Notes: generated from the letters alone by a model not told the origin. A stretch of DNA of 17,373 bases from Candidatus Woesebacteria bacterium GW2011_GWA1_41_7 (GCA_000997405.1 LCBU01000025.1:1-17373), one strand, 5' to 3'. Positions 1-7,061 are shown, counted from the stretch's first letter. Numbers and translations: made by a program.

Positions 1-282
1 ATACCCTTCCTCTGTCCTAAATGTGGTGATTTCGTGCGGATGTACTTCGTCCTCCGGGTTATCTGTAAAAACCGTTCCAAACTGGTTATTGTAAAGCCCA
101 CCGGGGATAACTTTTAATATTTCTTCCGGTGTGGCGTTTGTGGTGAAGTCCCAATCGTTTGTAATCCTGCCCATGATTGTATCCCGGACAGCACCTCCGA
201 CAATATAAATTTCGTATCCGGCCTTAGTAAATTTTTCCAAAATCTCATGGACAGACTCCGGTAGTTGGGGTTTGATATTCAT
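1..282 (-). CDS. cca: CCA tRNA nucleotidyltransferase (N-terminal part)
   Basis: Reading the minus strand from ATG at 282 gives 94 codons open to the window edge, so only the N-terminus is present. Residues 29-34 read GGAVRD and residues 43-46 read DWDF. These are the glycine-rich nucleotide-binding motif and the paired metal-binding aspartates (D43, D45) of class II poly(A)polymerase/CCA-adding enzymes. The enzyme adds or repairs the 3'-terminal CCA of tRNAs in the cytoplasm. A poly(A) polymerase shares this head domain and cannot be excluded from 94 residues, but CCA activity is the usual role in a small genome. The gene is divergent from recJ with 29 bp between the start codons. A TATAAT box on the minus strand (297 to 292) lies 9 nt from the ATG, and there is no Shine-Dalgarno. 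Confidence 0.9.
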   Translation of the reverse strand, partial: MNIKPQLPESVHEILEKFTKAGYEIYIVGGAVRDTIMGRITNDWDFTTNATPEEILKVIPGGLYNNQFGTVFTDNPEDEVHPHEITTFRTEEGY

Positions 283-299
283 ACTGATATGATTATACT
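272..299. promoter_or_regulatory. Overlapping divergent promoters for cca and recJ
   Basis: On the plus strand TTGATA (272-277) and TATACT (294-299) are 16 nt apart and point to recJ, with 12 nt between the -10 box and ATG 312. On the minus strand TATAAT (297 to 292) points to cca with 9 nt to its ATG. The two -10 boxes share the octamer ATTATACT, so polymerase can probably occupy only one direction at a time. The recJ -35 box lies just inside, and almost overlaps, the cca start codon. Confidence 0.6.
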
Positions 300-311
300 T
301 TAAATCGAATT

Positions 312-2000
312 ATGAATCATGGATCAAGAACTAAGGAGAATTACAAAAAACGTTGGGAAATCCTTCATACACCCCAAGTGTCAACACTTGAGTCCCTGAT
401 AAAAATTCTTCTAAAAAACCGTGGCATTAAAAAAGAAAGCGAAAAGAAAGCGTTTTTAGAACCAAAAGATCCGATGAATATCGGATTAAAGGAATTGGGT
501 ATTGATAAGGAATCTTTGGAAAAGGCGATAAGTCGAATTGATAAGGCGAGAAAGAAAGGTGAACACATTATCATATATGGGGATTATGACGCAGACGGAA
601 TTACGGGAACAGCCACACTCTGGGAAACTCTGCATGATATAGGAGTTTTTGTATTACCACACATTCCGGAAAGATTTTCGGAGGGATATGGCCTTAATTT
701 GGAAAGTGTCAAAAAACTAAAAGAGAACGACCCCGATCTTTCTCTTATTATCACAGTTGACCACGGAATCACGGCCGGCAATAAAGTTAATGAGGTTAAA
801 AAGATGGGTATCGATATGATCATTACCGATCATCATCAAAAAGGGAAAATTCCACCCGAGCCGTTAGCACTTATATATACAACAAAAATTAGTGGCTCGG
901 CTTTAGCCTGGTTTTTTTCCAGAGAAATTCTCAAAAAGTTAAAGGTCAAGGATTTTGAGTCACGAATCAGAGAGAGGCTCCAAATGGCTGCTATAGGAAC
1001 AATTGCAGATCAACTTCAGCTTATAGATATAAACCGGTCAATAGTGAAATATGGCCTTCCGGAATTGAATAAAACCAAAAGACCGGGTCTGATTGGTCTT
1101 TTTGCGGAATCGGGGATTTCGGAGATCGGCCCCTATGAAGTCGGTTTTATAATTGCTCCCAGAATAAATTCTATGGGCAGACTTAGACATGGATTGGAAT
1201 CATTAAGACTTTTGTGTACAAAAGACAAAGTTCGTGGGATACAAATTGCCAATACCATTGGTAAAGTGAATCTCGAAAGGCAAAAAATAGTTGATGAAGT
1301 CGTGGTACACGCCCTTTCCGTAACTCAAGAGGACCCGCCTAAAGTTATAGTCTTGGCAGATGAAAAATATCATGAGGGGGTAATAGGCCTTGCCGCGGCC
1401 AGGCTTGTAGAAAAGTTCTATAGACCCGCCATTGTAATTTCCAAAAAAGGGAATGTGGCAAAAGCATCAGCAAGGTCGATAACAGGATTTAATATTATAG
1501 AGACAATCAGAAAGCTCGACAAATATTATATAGAAGGCGGCGGTCATCCAATGGCAGCAGGTTTTTCAATAAAGTCCGAAAATATCGAAATATTTACTAA
1601 AGAAATAAATAAGTTGGCCAATGAAACATTGACCGATGAGATTTTACAGAAACGTCTACGTATTGATTGCCAGATAAACTTGGAAATAATTAATTCCGAT
1701 TTAATGAAAGAAATTCTGGTGTTTGAACCTACAGGGTTAGGTAATCCCGAGCCGGTATTTCTGACTCCCGGTGTAGAAATTCTGAGTGCCGGCGTTGTCG
1801 GTAGGGACAAGAAACATCTGAAACTCAAAGTAAAGGATGGTGAGTATATTTTTGATTCAATATATTTTGGTGGAGGAGAAATTTACTCAGAATTAAATTC
1901 CGGCACAGTGGTTGATATAGTTTACTCAGTTGGGGAGAACGTTTGGAACGGAAAAAGCTCCATTCAGTTAAAAATAAAGGACTTAAGGAAAGTGAGTTAA
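312..2000 (+). CDS. recJ: Single-stranded-DNA-specific exonuclease RecJ
   Basis: This 562-residue protein has the full RecJ architecture. The DHH phosphoesterase domain carries DYDAD at 91-95, DHG at 150-152 and DHH at 173-175, which bind the catalytic manganese ions. The DHHA1 domain has GGGHP at 409-413, and a C-terminal OB-like region runs from about 440 to the end. RecJ degrades single-stranded DNA 5' to 3' in recombination and mismatch or base-excision repair in the cytoplasm. The length fits the family. The ATG at 312 is preferred because a TTGATA-N16-TATACT promoter ends 12 nt before it; no ribosome-binding site is visible. The stop codon (1998-2000) overlaps the stop of the convergent 64-aa ORF in the tetramer TTAA. 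Confidence 0.95.
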   Translation: MNHGSRTKENYKKRWEILHTPQVSTLESLIKILLKNRGIKKESEKKAFLEPKDPMNIGLKELGIDKESLEKAISRIDKARKKGEHIIIYGDYDADGITGTATLWETLHDIGVFVLPHIPERFSEGYGLNLESVKKLKENDPDLSLIITVDHGITAGNKVNEVKKMGIDMIITDHHQKGKIPPEPLALIYTTKISGSALAWFFSREILKKLKVKDFESRIRERLQMAAIGTIADQLQLIDINRSIVKYGLPELNKTKRPGLIGLFAESGISEIGPYEVGFIIAPRINSMGRLRHGLESLRLLCTKDKVRGIQIANTIGKVNLERQKIVDEVVVHALSVTQEDPPKVIVLADEKYHEGVIGLAAARLVEKFYRPAIVISKKGNVAKASARSITGFNIIETIRKLDKYYIEGGGHPMAAGFSIKSENIEIFTKEINKLANETLTDEILQKRLRIDCQINLEIINSDLMKEILVFEPTGLGNPEPVFLTPGVEILSAGVVGRDKKHLKLKVKDGEYIFDSIYFGGGEIYSELNSGTVVDIVYSVGENVWNGKSSIQLKIKDLRKVS

Positions 2001-2191
2001 TCGATTTGTTGTGGATAAATTACAATTTCACCGTCAGGTTTTTCTTTCAGGATATTTATTTTCCCGGAATTTATTCCTGTGGCTACGGTCTCTACCCTAA
2101 ACGTGGCAAAAGACCCCTTTTCTTGAGCCTTTGCGGCCATCTCCTTAGCAACTACATGTGCCTTTTCAAGCAACTTTTGTTCATTATCCAT
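1997..2191 (-). CDS. Small conserved-looking hypothetical protein (64 aa)
   Basis: I do not recognise a family. The 64-residue product has an N-terminal charged, alanine-rich helix (about residues 1-28), then an apparent beta-rich half, and ends in PQQID. There is no signal peptide, membrane segment or cysteine. Three things support it as a gene. It fills the gap between recJ and aspS exactly. A minus-strand promoter TTGACA (2232 to 2227), N19, TAAAAT (2207 to 2202) ends 10 nt before its ATG. Its stop overlaps the recJ stop. The 19-nt spacer is longer than ideal. A small regulator or nucleic-acid-associated protein is possible, but nothing in the sequence proves it. Confidence 0.6.
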   Translation of the reverse strand: MDNEQKLLEKAHVVAKEMAAKAQEKGSFATFRVETVATGINSGKINILKEKPDGEIVIYPQQID

Positions 2192-2201
2192 AACAAGTGC
2201 T

Positions 2202-2254
2202 ATTTTACAATAAATTCGCGGCTACTTGTCAAGAAAGTGTTTTGAAATTACAAT
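2202..2254. promoter_or_regulatory. Divergent promoters sharing -35 DNA (64-aa ORF / aspS)
   Basis: The plus-strand promoter for aspS is TTGTCA (2226-2231), a 17-nt spacer and TACAAT (2249-2254), which is close to sigma70 consensus with ideal spacing. The minus-strand promoter for the 64-aa ORF uses TTGACA (2232 to 2227) and TAAAAT (2207 to 2202). The two -35 boxes are the two strands of nearly the same 7 bp, so the promoters should compete for polymerase. Confidence 0.65.
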
Positions 2255-2264
2255 TGAGAAAGCA

Positions 2265-3578
2265 ATGGAAAGAAATCTGATTGCCGAAACAGTGGATAAA
2301 GTTGACGAAGAAGTTCGTCTCTTGGGTTGGGTTAATACAATCCGTGATCACGGAAAGATTACCTTTATTGATTTAAGGGACAGATCCGGAATGGTTCAGT
2401 GTGTCGGAACGAATCTTGAGCACGTTTCCCCGGAATCCGTGGTTGAGATAATCGGAACCGTTTCCGGGCGTCCTGAGAATTTGGTTAATTCCAAAATTAA
2501 AACCGGTAGCATCGAAATTCAAATCAAATCCTTGAAAGTTCTAAGTAAGGCAGCCGAATTACCCTTTGATATGGGAACGGAAGACTTAAATCTTGACCTA
2601 CCAACACTATTGGATTATAGAGCGCTTACCCTTAGACACAAGAAACAGCAGGCTATATTTAAAGTTCAGGCGGAAATAATTAATGCCTTTAGGCAAGCAC
2701 TTCTTAAAAGGGATTTTGTGGAATTTCAGGCTCCGTCAATTATATCTTCGGTTCCTGAAGGTGGCGCGGAAGTTTTTAAAGTAAAATATTTTGATCACGA
2801 AGCGTATCTTTCTCAAAGTCCACAGCTCTATAAATCATTATTGGTCGGAATTTTTGAACGTGTTTTTAGCGTAAACCAAATATTCAGGGCAGAGCCATCA
2901 GTTACCACAAGGCATCTGACTGAGGCGACAAGTTTGGATGTCGAGTTCGGGTTTATAGAATCGTGGACCGATGTTTTGGAAATGGAGGAATATGTTATTC
3001 GCTATATATTTTCCGAAGTTGAAAAGAATTGCCGGGAAGAATTGGACCTTTTTAATGCCACATTACCGAAGATTTCAGACAATATTCCCACATTAAAATT
3101 AAAAGAGGCTCAAGAAATTATTTTCCAAAGAACAGGTAGAGATGTTCGTCAGGAAAAAGATTTGGCTCCGGAAGACGAACGCGAAATGTGTAAATGGTCT
3201 TTAGAAGAAAAGGGTAGTGATTTGGTATTTATTTCTCATTTTGCAACAAAGAAGAAACCTTTCTATGTTTTACCGGACCCGGAGGACCCAACATATGCAT
3301 TTTCGGTTGACCTTTTAGGTCGGGGTGTCGAATGGTCAAGCGGAGGGCAGAGGCTTAACGATTATGAGACTATTTTAAAACACTTAGATGAGTGGGGATT
3401 AAAGCAGAAAGATGTTGAGCTATATCTCCAGTCTTTTAAATATGGCGTTCCACCTCTTGGGGGGTTTGCGCTCGGTGCGGAGCGTATGACCATGCACATA
3501 TTGGGTCTTAAAAATGTTAGAGAGGCATCACTTTTCCCCAGAGATATGGAAAGGATAGATCTTCGATTATCCAGATGA
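2265..3578 (+). CDS. aspS: Aspartate--tRNA ligase, archaeal type (probably non-discriminating)
   Basis: The 437-residue class II synthetase has an N-terminal OB-fold anticodon-binding domain (about 1-100) and a catalytic core with motif 2 FRAE at 207-210 and TRH at 215-217. Motif 3 is GGFALGAER at 399-407, followed by the AspRS-typical SLFPRD. It charges tRNA with aspartate in the cytoplasm. The large insertion domain of bacterial AspRS (about 590 aa) is absent, so this is the archaeal/eukaryal form. In bacteria that form often also charges tRNA(Asn) for GatCAB; that role is inference. The open frame extends to TTG at 2226, but that TTG is part of the -35 box. The ATG at 2265, 10 nt after TACAAT, is the likely start. 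The stop overlaps the dacA start (ATGA). Confidence 0.92.
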   Translation: MERNLIAETVDKVDEEVRLLGWVNTIRDHGKITFIDLRDRSGMVQCVGTNLEHVSPESVVEIIGTVSGRPENLVNSKIKTGSIEIQIKSLKVLSKAAELPFDMGTEDLNLDLPTLLDYRALTLRHKKQQAIFKVQAEIINAFRQALLKRDFVEFQAPSIISSVPEGGAEVFKVKYFDHEAYLSQSPQLYKSLLVGIFERVFSVNQIFRAEPSVTTRHLTEATSLDVEFGFIESWTDVLEMEEYVIRYIFSEVEKNCREELDLFNATLPKISDNIPTLKLKEAQEIIFQRTGRDVRQEKDLAPEDEREMCKWSLEEKGSDLVFISHFATKKKPFYVLPDPEDPTYAFSVDLLGRGVEWSSGGQRLNDYETILKHLDEWGLKQKDVELYLQSFKYGVPPLGGFALGAERMTMHILGLKNVREASLFPRDMERIDLRLSR

Positions 3579-4546
3579 AGTTTATAATTAACAAGAAAGA
3601 TTACTTATTTTTTGTGATGGTGGCTTTTGTTTTTATTTCGACAACGGCACTATCGCTAAATAAAAATCTGCAGAATAGTGTAAAAAGTTTCCCATCTCAA
3701 GTCTTTATATCAAAAGACTTTCCCGAAAACCCGGTCTTGAAAAGTGAGCTTTCTACGTTTTCGGAAAGTAATGTTTTTCCAATTCTCTCAGCCCAGGGTG
3801 CAATTGCGGTTGATTTAAATTCGGGAGTTAATCTTTATGAAAAAAATCCGGACGCGACACTTCTTCCCGCTTCGACAACAAAAATAGTAACGGCACTCGT
3901 TGCCCTTGATACATATTCACTTGATCAGGTACTAACCGTTCCGTATGGAATAAATGTGGATGGACAAAAAATGGGACTTTATATCGGTGAGCAAATGAGG
4001 GTTGAAGATCTCCTATATGGACTTCTGGTGTATTCCGCGAATGATGCCGCAATGGCTTTGGCAATCAATTTTCCCGGTGGATACGAATCTTTTATAGCAG
4101 CAATGAATGAAAAAGCCACAAATCTTTCTATGACAAATTCCCATTTTGAAAACCCCGTGGGCTTAGACGGCGCAAACCAGAGAACAACCGTCAAGGATTT
4201 ACTGCGTGCTTCTGAAGTTGCAATGAAAAATCCTCAATTTGCAAAGTTTGTTGGTACTAAATATGTTTCGTTGACCGATGCAGGAGGCGGTAAAAAGTAT
4301 AATCTAAAAAATTTGAATATCCTTTTAGATGAAGTGCCGGGAGTGATGGGAGTGAAAACGGGTTGGACCGAAAACGCCCGCGAGAATTTAGTTACTTATA
4401 TTGAGCGTGACGGTAAAAAAATAATTGTGGTGATTTTGGGAAGCCAAGACAGATTTGGTGAAACCAAAGAACTTATTGATTGGATTTTTGCCAGTTACGA
4501 ATGGCAAGAAGTGAAGGTACCCATGCCCGTTGTAGGTAAAAAATAA
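3575..4546 (+). CDS. dacA: D-alanyl-D-alanine carboxypeptidase (DacA/PBP5-type, S11 family)
   Basis: The 323-residue protein starts with a hydrophobic segment (about 10-28) that acts as a signal peptide or uncleaved anchor, so the enzyme works outside the cytoplasmic membrane. The penicillin-binding triad is complete: STTK at 100-103 (nucleophile Ser100, Lys103), SAN at 154-156 and KTG at 261-263. It removes the terminal D-alanine from peptidoglycan stem peptides and limits cross-linking. The C-terminal beta domain and amphipathic anchor of E. coli PBP5 appear to be missing, so anchoring is probably by the N-terminus. The ATG overlaps the aspS stop by 4 nt, which implies co-transcription and coupled translation. 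The 3' end is 3 nt from the convergent 354-aa gene. Confidence 0.93.
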   Translation: MKFIINKKDYLFFVMVAFVFISTTALSLNKNLQNSVKSFPSQVFISKDFPENPVLKSELSTFSESNVFPILSAQGAIAVDLNSGVNLYEKNPDATLLPASTTKIVTALVALDTYSLDQVLTVPYGINVDGQKMGLYIGEQMRVEDLLYGLLVYSANDAAMALAINFPGGYESFIAAMNEKATNLSMTNSHFENPVGLDGANQRTTVKDLLRASEVAMKNPQFAKFVGTKYVSLTDAGGGKKYNLKNLNILLDEVPGVMGVKTGWTENARENLVTYIERDGKKIIVVILGSQDRFGETKELIDWIFASYEWQEVKVPMPVVGKK

Positions 4547-4552
4547 AACCTA
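4533..4552. terminator. Possible weak bidirectional hairpin at convergent gene ends
   Basis: TAGGT (4533-4537) and ACCTA (4548-4552) can pair around a 10-nt A-rich loop and span the ends of dacA and the convergent 354-aa gene. The stem is only 5 bp and there is no GC-rich stem followed by a T-tract, so it is not a canonical intrinsic terminator. It is listed because a similar arrangement occurs at 11376-11392. Confidence 0.2.
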
Positions 4553-5614
4553 TTGCTGTGTATTTGTCGGGTAATAATCAGCAGTAATGGCAGGGAGATA
4601 GGCAGTAAACCCGTTGTCACCCTCAAAAACATAAATCGGTTGGTAATATTCCGTGATAGCATCCGGATCAAAGTACGCCAGATATACATTCCTGATTTTA
4701 ATATTGCTGCCGTCCTTATTTAAACCATAACTTGCAATAAATGCTTGGCCGCTTTGCAGTTCCGTAAACGCTTCAGCTGGTGTTTTAATCGGATATGTTG
4801 AATATTGAGACTCATCGACACTACGGTAGTGATATTCGGATGCGATAATCTCTTGCCCGTCGCTCCTGGCTCCACTCACTATTGCCCACACATTTGCCTG
4901 ATTGGGGTTACCCGTAACGGCAGGTATTTCGTCATAATTTTTTCTGAATAAATTAACTTTCACAAAATTGGCTTCGGAGAGTGACATAGCACTTTTCAAC
5001 TGTCCGTCTGATATCTTTAAAAAGTCATGGGTTACAGATCCGGTCAAGTCGTCCGGAAGAAGCCCCGCTTCCATAAGAAAAGATTTGTAACCGGATGCCG
5101 CAACTTCCGCCACAGGTGGTCTAAAATCAATGGGAGAGCTATCGGTTACCAGATCGTAACTAACCGAGAATGTGCCGGTAACAATATTTATTTGTAAATA
5201 AGTAGGGAAATTGGGGTTTTTGAATTTGTAAATAGTGTCGGAAATTTGTTGAATATCGGCACTGTAGCCCAATGCTGCAGCTTTGCTTTTGGCAGTGTCA
5301 AGGGAAAGCAGGTTGGCGTTTGTTTTGGGCATAAAAAATACTTTTGCTTGTGTAGAGATGTTGGTAGGGAGGTCCCCTTCAGCAGTTTCCAAAGTATAAG
5401 TAGGCTTAGCCGTTATTCCGTTTTCCGGAAAGGGAATTGCAGACAACCTTCCGTATTTAACGGTCGGTGCCGGTGGCGGGGACGGAAACAGTTTTTTATA
5501 AATTTTTATACCCGTATCGAGAAATATTCTTCCCACCATCAAAAAAAGTATCAGAAATATACCGTAGCGGATTATTTTTCTTGACGTGATAGAAATGTTG
5601 GTTAAGGAAGACAT
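4550..5614 (-). CDS. Single-pass membrane protein of unknown function (354 aa)
   Basis: No family is recognised with confidence. A short cytoplasmic N-terminus is followed by one membrane helix (about residues 17-33), a proline-rich linker (LFPSPPPAP, 42-50) and about 300 residues predicted to lie outside the cell. The exterior part is rich in aromatic, Thr and Ser residues. Two stretches (about 75-150 and 270-345) loosely recall PepSY- or YycI-like beta-sheet folds, with an ending that reads PIYVFEG...FTAYLPA. This is only a resemblance. There are no catalytic motifs and no cysteine pairs. A strong promoter, TTGAAC (5658 to 5653), N17, TATACT (5635 to 5630), ends 15 nt before the ATG at 5614. 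The gene converges on dacA, so an envelope role is plausible but unproven. Confidence 0.8.
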   Translation of the reverse strand: MSSLTNISITSRKIIRYGIFLILFLMVGRIFLDTGIKIYKKLFPSPPPAPTVKYGRLSAIPFPENGITAKPTYTLETAEGDLPTNISTQAKVFFMPKTNANLLSLDTAKSKAAALGYSADIQQISDTIYKFKNPNFPTYLQINIVTGTFSVSYDLVTDSSPIDFRPPVAEVAASGYKSFLMEAGLLPDDLTGSVTHDFLKISDGQLKSAMSLSEANFVKVNLFRKNYDEIPAVTGNPNQANVWAIVSGARSDGQEIIASEYHYRSVDESQYSTYPIKTPAEAFTELQSGQAFIASYGLNKDGSNIKIRNVYLAYFDPDAITEYYQPIYVFEGDNGFTAYLPAITADYYPTNTQQ

Positions 5615-5703
5615 TCTTTTACTCTCTCTAGTATATCGTTAGCAAGCTTCCCGTTCAATGTACTTTCTAAGAGGTAGCCTTGAGAGTGCTCCGAAGGCGC
5701 CAT
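5602..5703 (-). CDS. Candidate 33-aa micro-ORF overlapping the start of the 354-aa gene
   Basis: On the minus strand an ATG at 5703 opens 33 codons that end in TAA at 5604-5602. The last 13 nt overlap the 5' end of the 354-aa membrane-protein gene in another frame. The product is short and amphipathic, with a helical-looking second half ending ILERVKECLP. A TATAAG box (5718 to 5713) lies 9 nt upstream of the ATG, the same geometry as other genes here, with a weak TTTACA 19 nt further up. The overlap could couple its translation to the downstream gene. Against it, the downstream gene's own -35 and -10 boxes lie inside this ORF and the family is unknown. Chance occurrence is quite possible. Confidence 0.3.
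   Translation of the reverse strand: MAPSEHSQGYLLESTLNGKLANDILERVKECLP
5630..5658 (-). promoter_or_regulatory. Promoter of the 354-aa membrane protein gene
   Basis: On the minus strand TTGAAC (5658 to 5653), a 17-nt spacer and TATACT (5635 to 5630) form a near-consensus sigma70 promoter. Transcription would start about 8 nt before the ATG at 5614, leaving no room for a normal Shine-Dalgarno. Confidence 0.6.
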
Positions 5704-5739
5704 TTACGGCAACTTATAGCACCATATGGGAATGTGTTG

Positions 5740-5745
5740 TAAAAT
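5740..5745 (+). promoter_or_regulatory. -10 box of gltX, giving a leaderless start
   Basis: TAAAAT lies 6 nt upstream of the gltX ATG at 5752. Transcription usually begins 6-7 nt after the -10 box, so the mRNA would start at or next to the A of the ATG. No convincing -35 box is seen at 16-18 nt. Confidence 0.5.
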
Positions 5746-5751
5746 TCGATT

Positions 5752-6438
5752 ATGAACCCAAAAGTCCGTACTCGTTTTGCCCCCAGCCCAACAGGCTCGA
5801 TGCATATTGGAAACCTAAGGACAGCATTTTACGCCTATGCTTTGGCTAAAAACAAAGGCGGCGAGTTTATTTTGAGAATTGAAGATACGGATAAAAAGCG
5901 CGAGGTTGAAGGCGGTATAGAAGAAATAAAGAACCTACTGAAAGTCTTTGACCTGAATTGGGATGAGTTTTATATTCAGTCGGAAAGATTGGATTTATAT
6001 AAGAAAGCAGCGGAAAAGATGGTTGATGAAGACAATGCTTTTTATTGCCAGTGCGAAGCTAAGAATGCGAAAGAGGATGGTTTTTCCGATACTCTCCGTG
6101 ATCCATGCAGGGATAAAGGCCTAACCTCAGGCGCAATAAAATTGAAGGTTCCTGATGGCGAAACAGTATCTTTTAAAGACTTTGTGCTCAGAGAGACGGT
6201 TGAGTGGAATACTGACGTAGTTTTTGACGCAACACTTCTCAAGTCCGACGGTTATCCAACCTACCATCTGGCAGTGGTGGTTGATGATCACGATATGAAA
6301 ATCTCTCACATATTGAGAGGGCACGACTGGTTACCCTCGACCCCGTTCCCGAGGTTGGGCATCTCACTGATATTTTGGATCCGGAGGGAGGAAAGCTTTC
6401 AAAAAGAAAAGGTAGCACTTCAGTCAGGGGACTTCTAA
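5752..6438 (+). CDS. gltX: Glutamate--tRNA ligase, N-terminal fragment (frameshifted)
   Basis: Residues 1-198 are a typical class I GluRS catalytic domain. The HIGH signature is present as HIGN (18-21) after RFAPSPTGS, followed by RIEDTD and a CQC...C pattern resembling the zinc-binding insertion of some GluRS. LRGHDWLPSTP completes the Rossmann half. The enzyme attaches glutamate to tRNA in the cytoplasm. After codon 198 (ccg, 6343-6345) the frame leaves the family pattern and reads about 30 unrelated residues to TAA at 6436. The true sequence resumes in another frame from 6345. About 12 residues expected between STP and VPEVGHLTD are missing, so this looks like a deletion of about 37 nt, not a single-base slip. 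As written, the gene lacks a usable KMSKS half. Confidence 0.85.
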   Translation: MNPKVRTRFAPSPTGSMHIGNLRTAFYAYALAKNKGGEFILRIEDTDKKREVEGGIEEIKNLLKVFDLNWDEFYIQSERLDLYKKAAEKMVDEDNAFYCQCEAKNAKEDGFSDTLRDPCRDKGLTSGAIKLKVPDGETVSFKDFVLRETVEWNTDVVFDATLLKSDGYPTYHLAVVVDDHDMKISHILRGHDWLPSTPFPRLGISLIFWIRREESFQKEKVALQSGDF

Positions 6439-7055
6439 ATGACGGATATCTTCCCGAGGCACTTTTTAATTTTGTGATTTTATGCGGCTGGGCTCCAAAA
6501 AATAACAGAGAGCTTTATTCGTTGAAAGATTTTGTTGAAGCTTTTGAAGCTGATGGTTTTCAGAAATCAAACCCCGTGTTTAACCGTGAGAAGTTGGACT
6601 GGTTTAATGGCGAATACATAAGAAAACTTTCAGATGAGGAACTTTGCGCTAAATTCGAAATTTTGAATTCCAAATTCACAGAAGTGGACAAAAATACAAA
6701 ACTCCAAATTACAAAGTTAATTAAAGACAGGATCAAAAAGATTACCGATTTGGAAACGTTTGCGGGATTTTTCTGGAAAACACCTGAAGTCGACATAAAT
6801 CTTTTTGGCGAAAATTATAAAAAACACCTCCCCGATGCTTTACAAGTAATTGAAGGCATTAACGATTGGAATTTGGAAAATTTGAATGAGAAACTCATGT
6901 CAAATATAAAAGAAAAAGAGTATAAAACGGGAGATTTCTTCATGGATCTTCGGATTGCCATAACCGGAACTAAATTTACCCCGCCCGTCAATGATTCGAT
7001 GATACTATTGGGAAAGGAGGAAGTGGTGAATAGATTAAAAAAAGTAACCCCCTAG
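6375..7055 (+). CDS. gltX: Glutamate--tRNA ligase, C-terminal fragment (frameshifted)
   Basis: This is the second half of GluRS in a different frame from the first. The homologous reading begins near 6345 (VPEVGHLTDILDPEGG); the first ATG in this frame is at 6375. KLSKR, the KMSKS-loop equivalent, is at residues 7-11 from that ATG. Then come the stem-contact and helical anticodon-binding domains, ending with the conserved-looking LRIAITG and LLGKEEVVNRL. Restoring about 37 nt at the junction would give a protein of about 446 residues, normal for a compact GluRS. The ATG at 6375 has no ribosome-binding site, so independent expression is unlikely. The next gene starts 6 nt after the stop, so gltX heads a four-gene unit. 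Confidence 0.85.
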   Translation: MDPEGGKLSKRKGSTSVRGLLNDGYLPEALFNFVILCGWAPKNNRELYSLKDFVEAFEADGFQKSNPVFNREKLDWFNGEYIRKLSDEELCAKFEILNSKFTEVDKNTKLQITKLIKDRIKKITDLETFAGFFWKTPEVDINLFGENYKKHLPDALQVIEGINDWNLENLNEKLMSNIKEKEYKTGDFFMDLRIAITGTKFTPPVNDSMILLGKEEVVNRLKKVTP

Positions 7056-7061
7056 CCGGAT

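Noticed and set aside
1943..2245. Plus-strand 100-codon frame spanning the recJ end and the next gap
   Set aside because: It is antisense to the better-supported 64-aa gene and overlaps recJ out of frame, with a composition unlike a protein domain.
5658..5849. Plus-strand 63-codon frame upstream of and into gltX
   Set aside because: It overlaps the well-supported gltX start in another frame and has no promoter or recognisable protein pattern. The gltX -10 box lies inside it.
6330..6380. Programmed ribosomal frameshift in gltX
   Set aside because: There is no slippery heptamer or following structure of note, and about 12 family residues are missing at the junction. Frameshifting alone could not restore them.
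7012..7026. AGGAGG-like Shine-Dalgarno near the gltX end
   Set aside because: It is about 40 nt from the next ATG (7062), and the nearby GTG is in frame within gltX, so it is coding sequence and not a ribosome-binding site.
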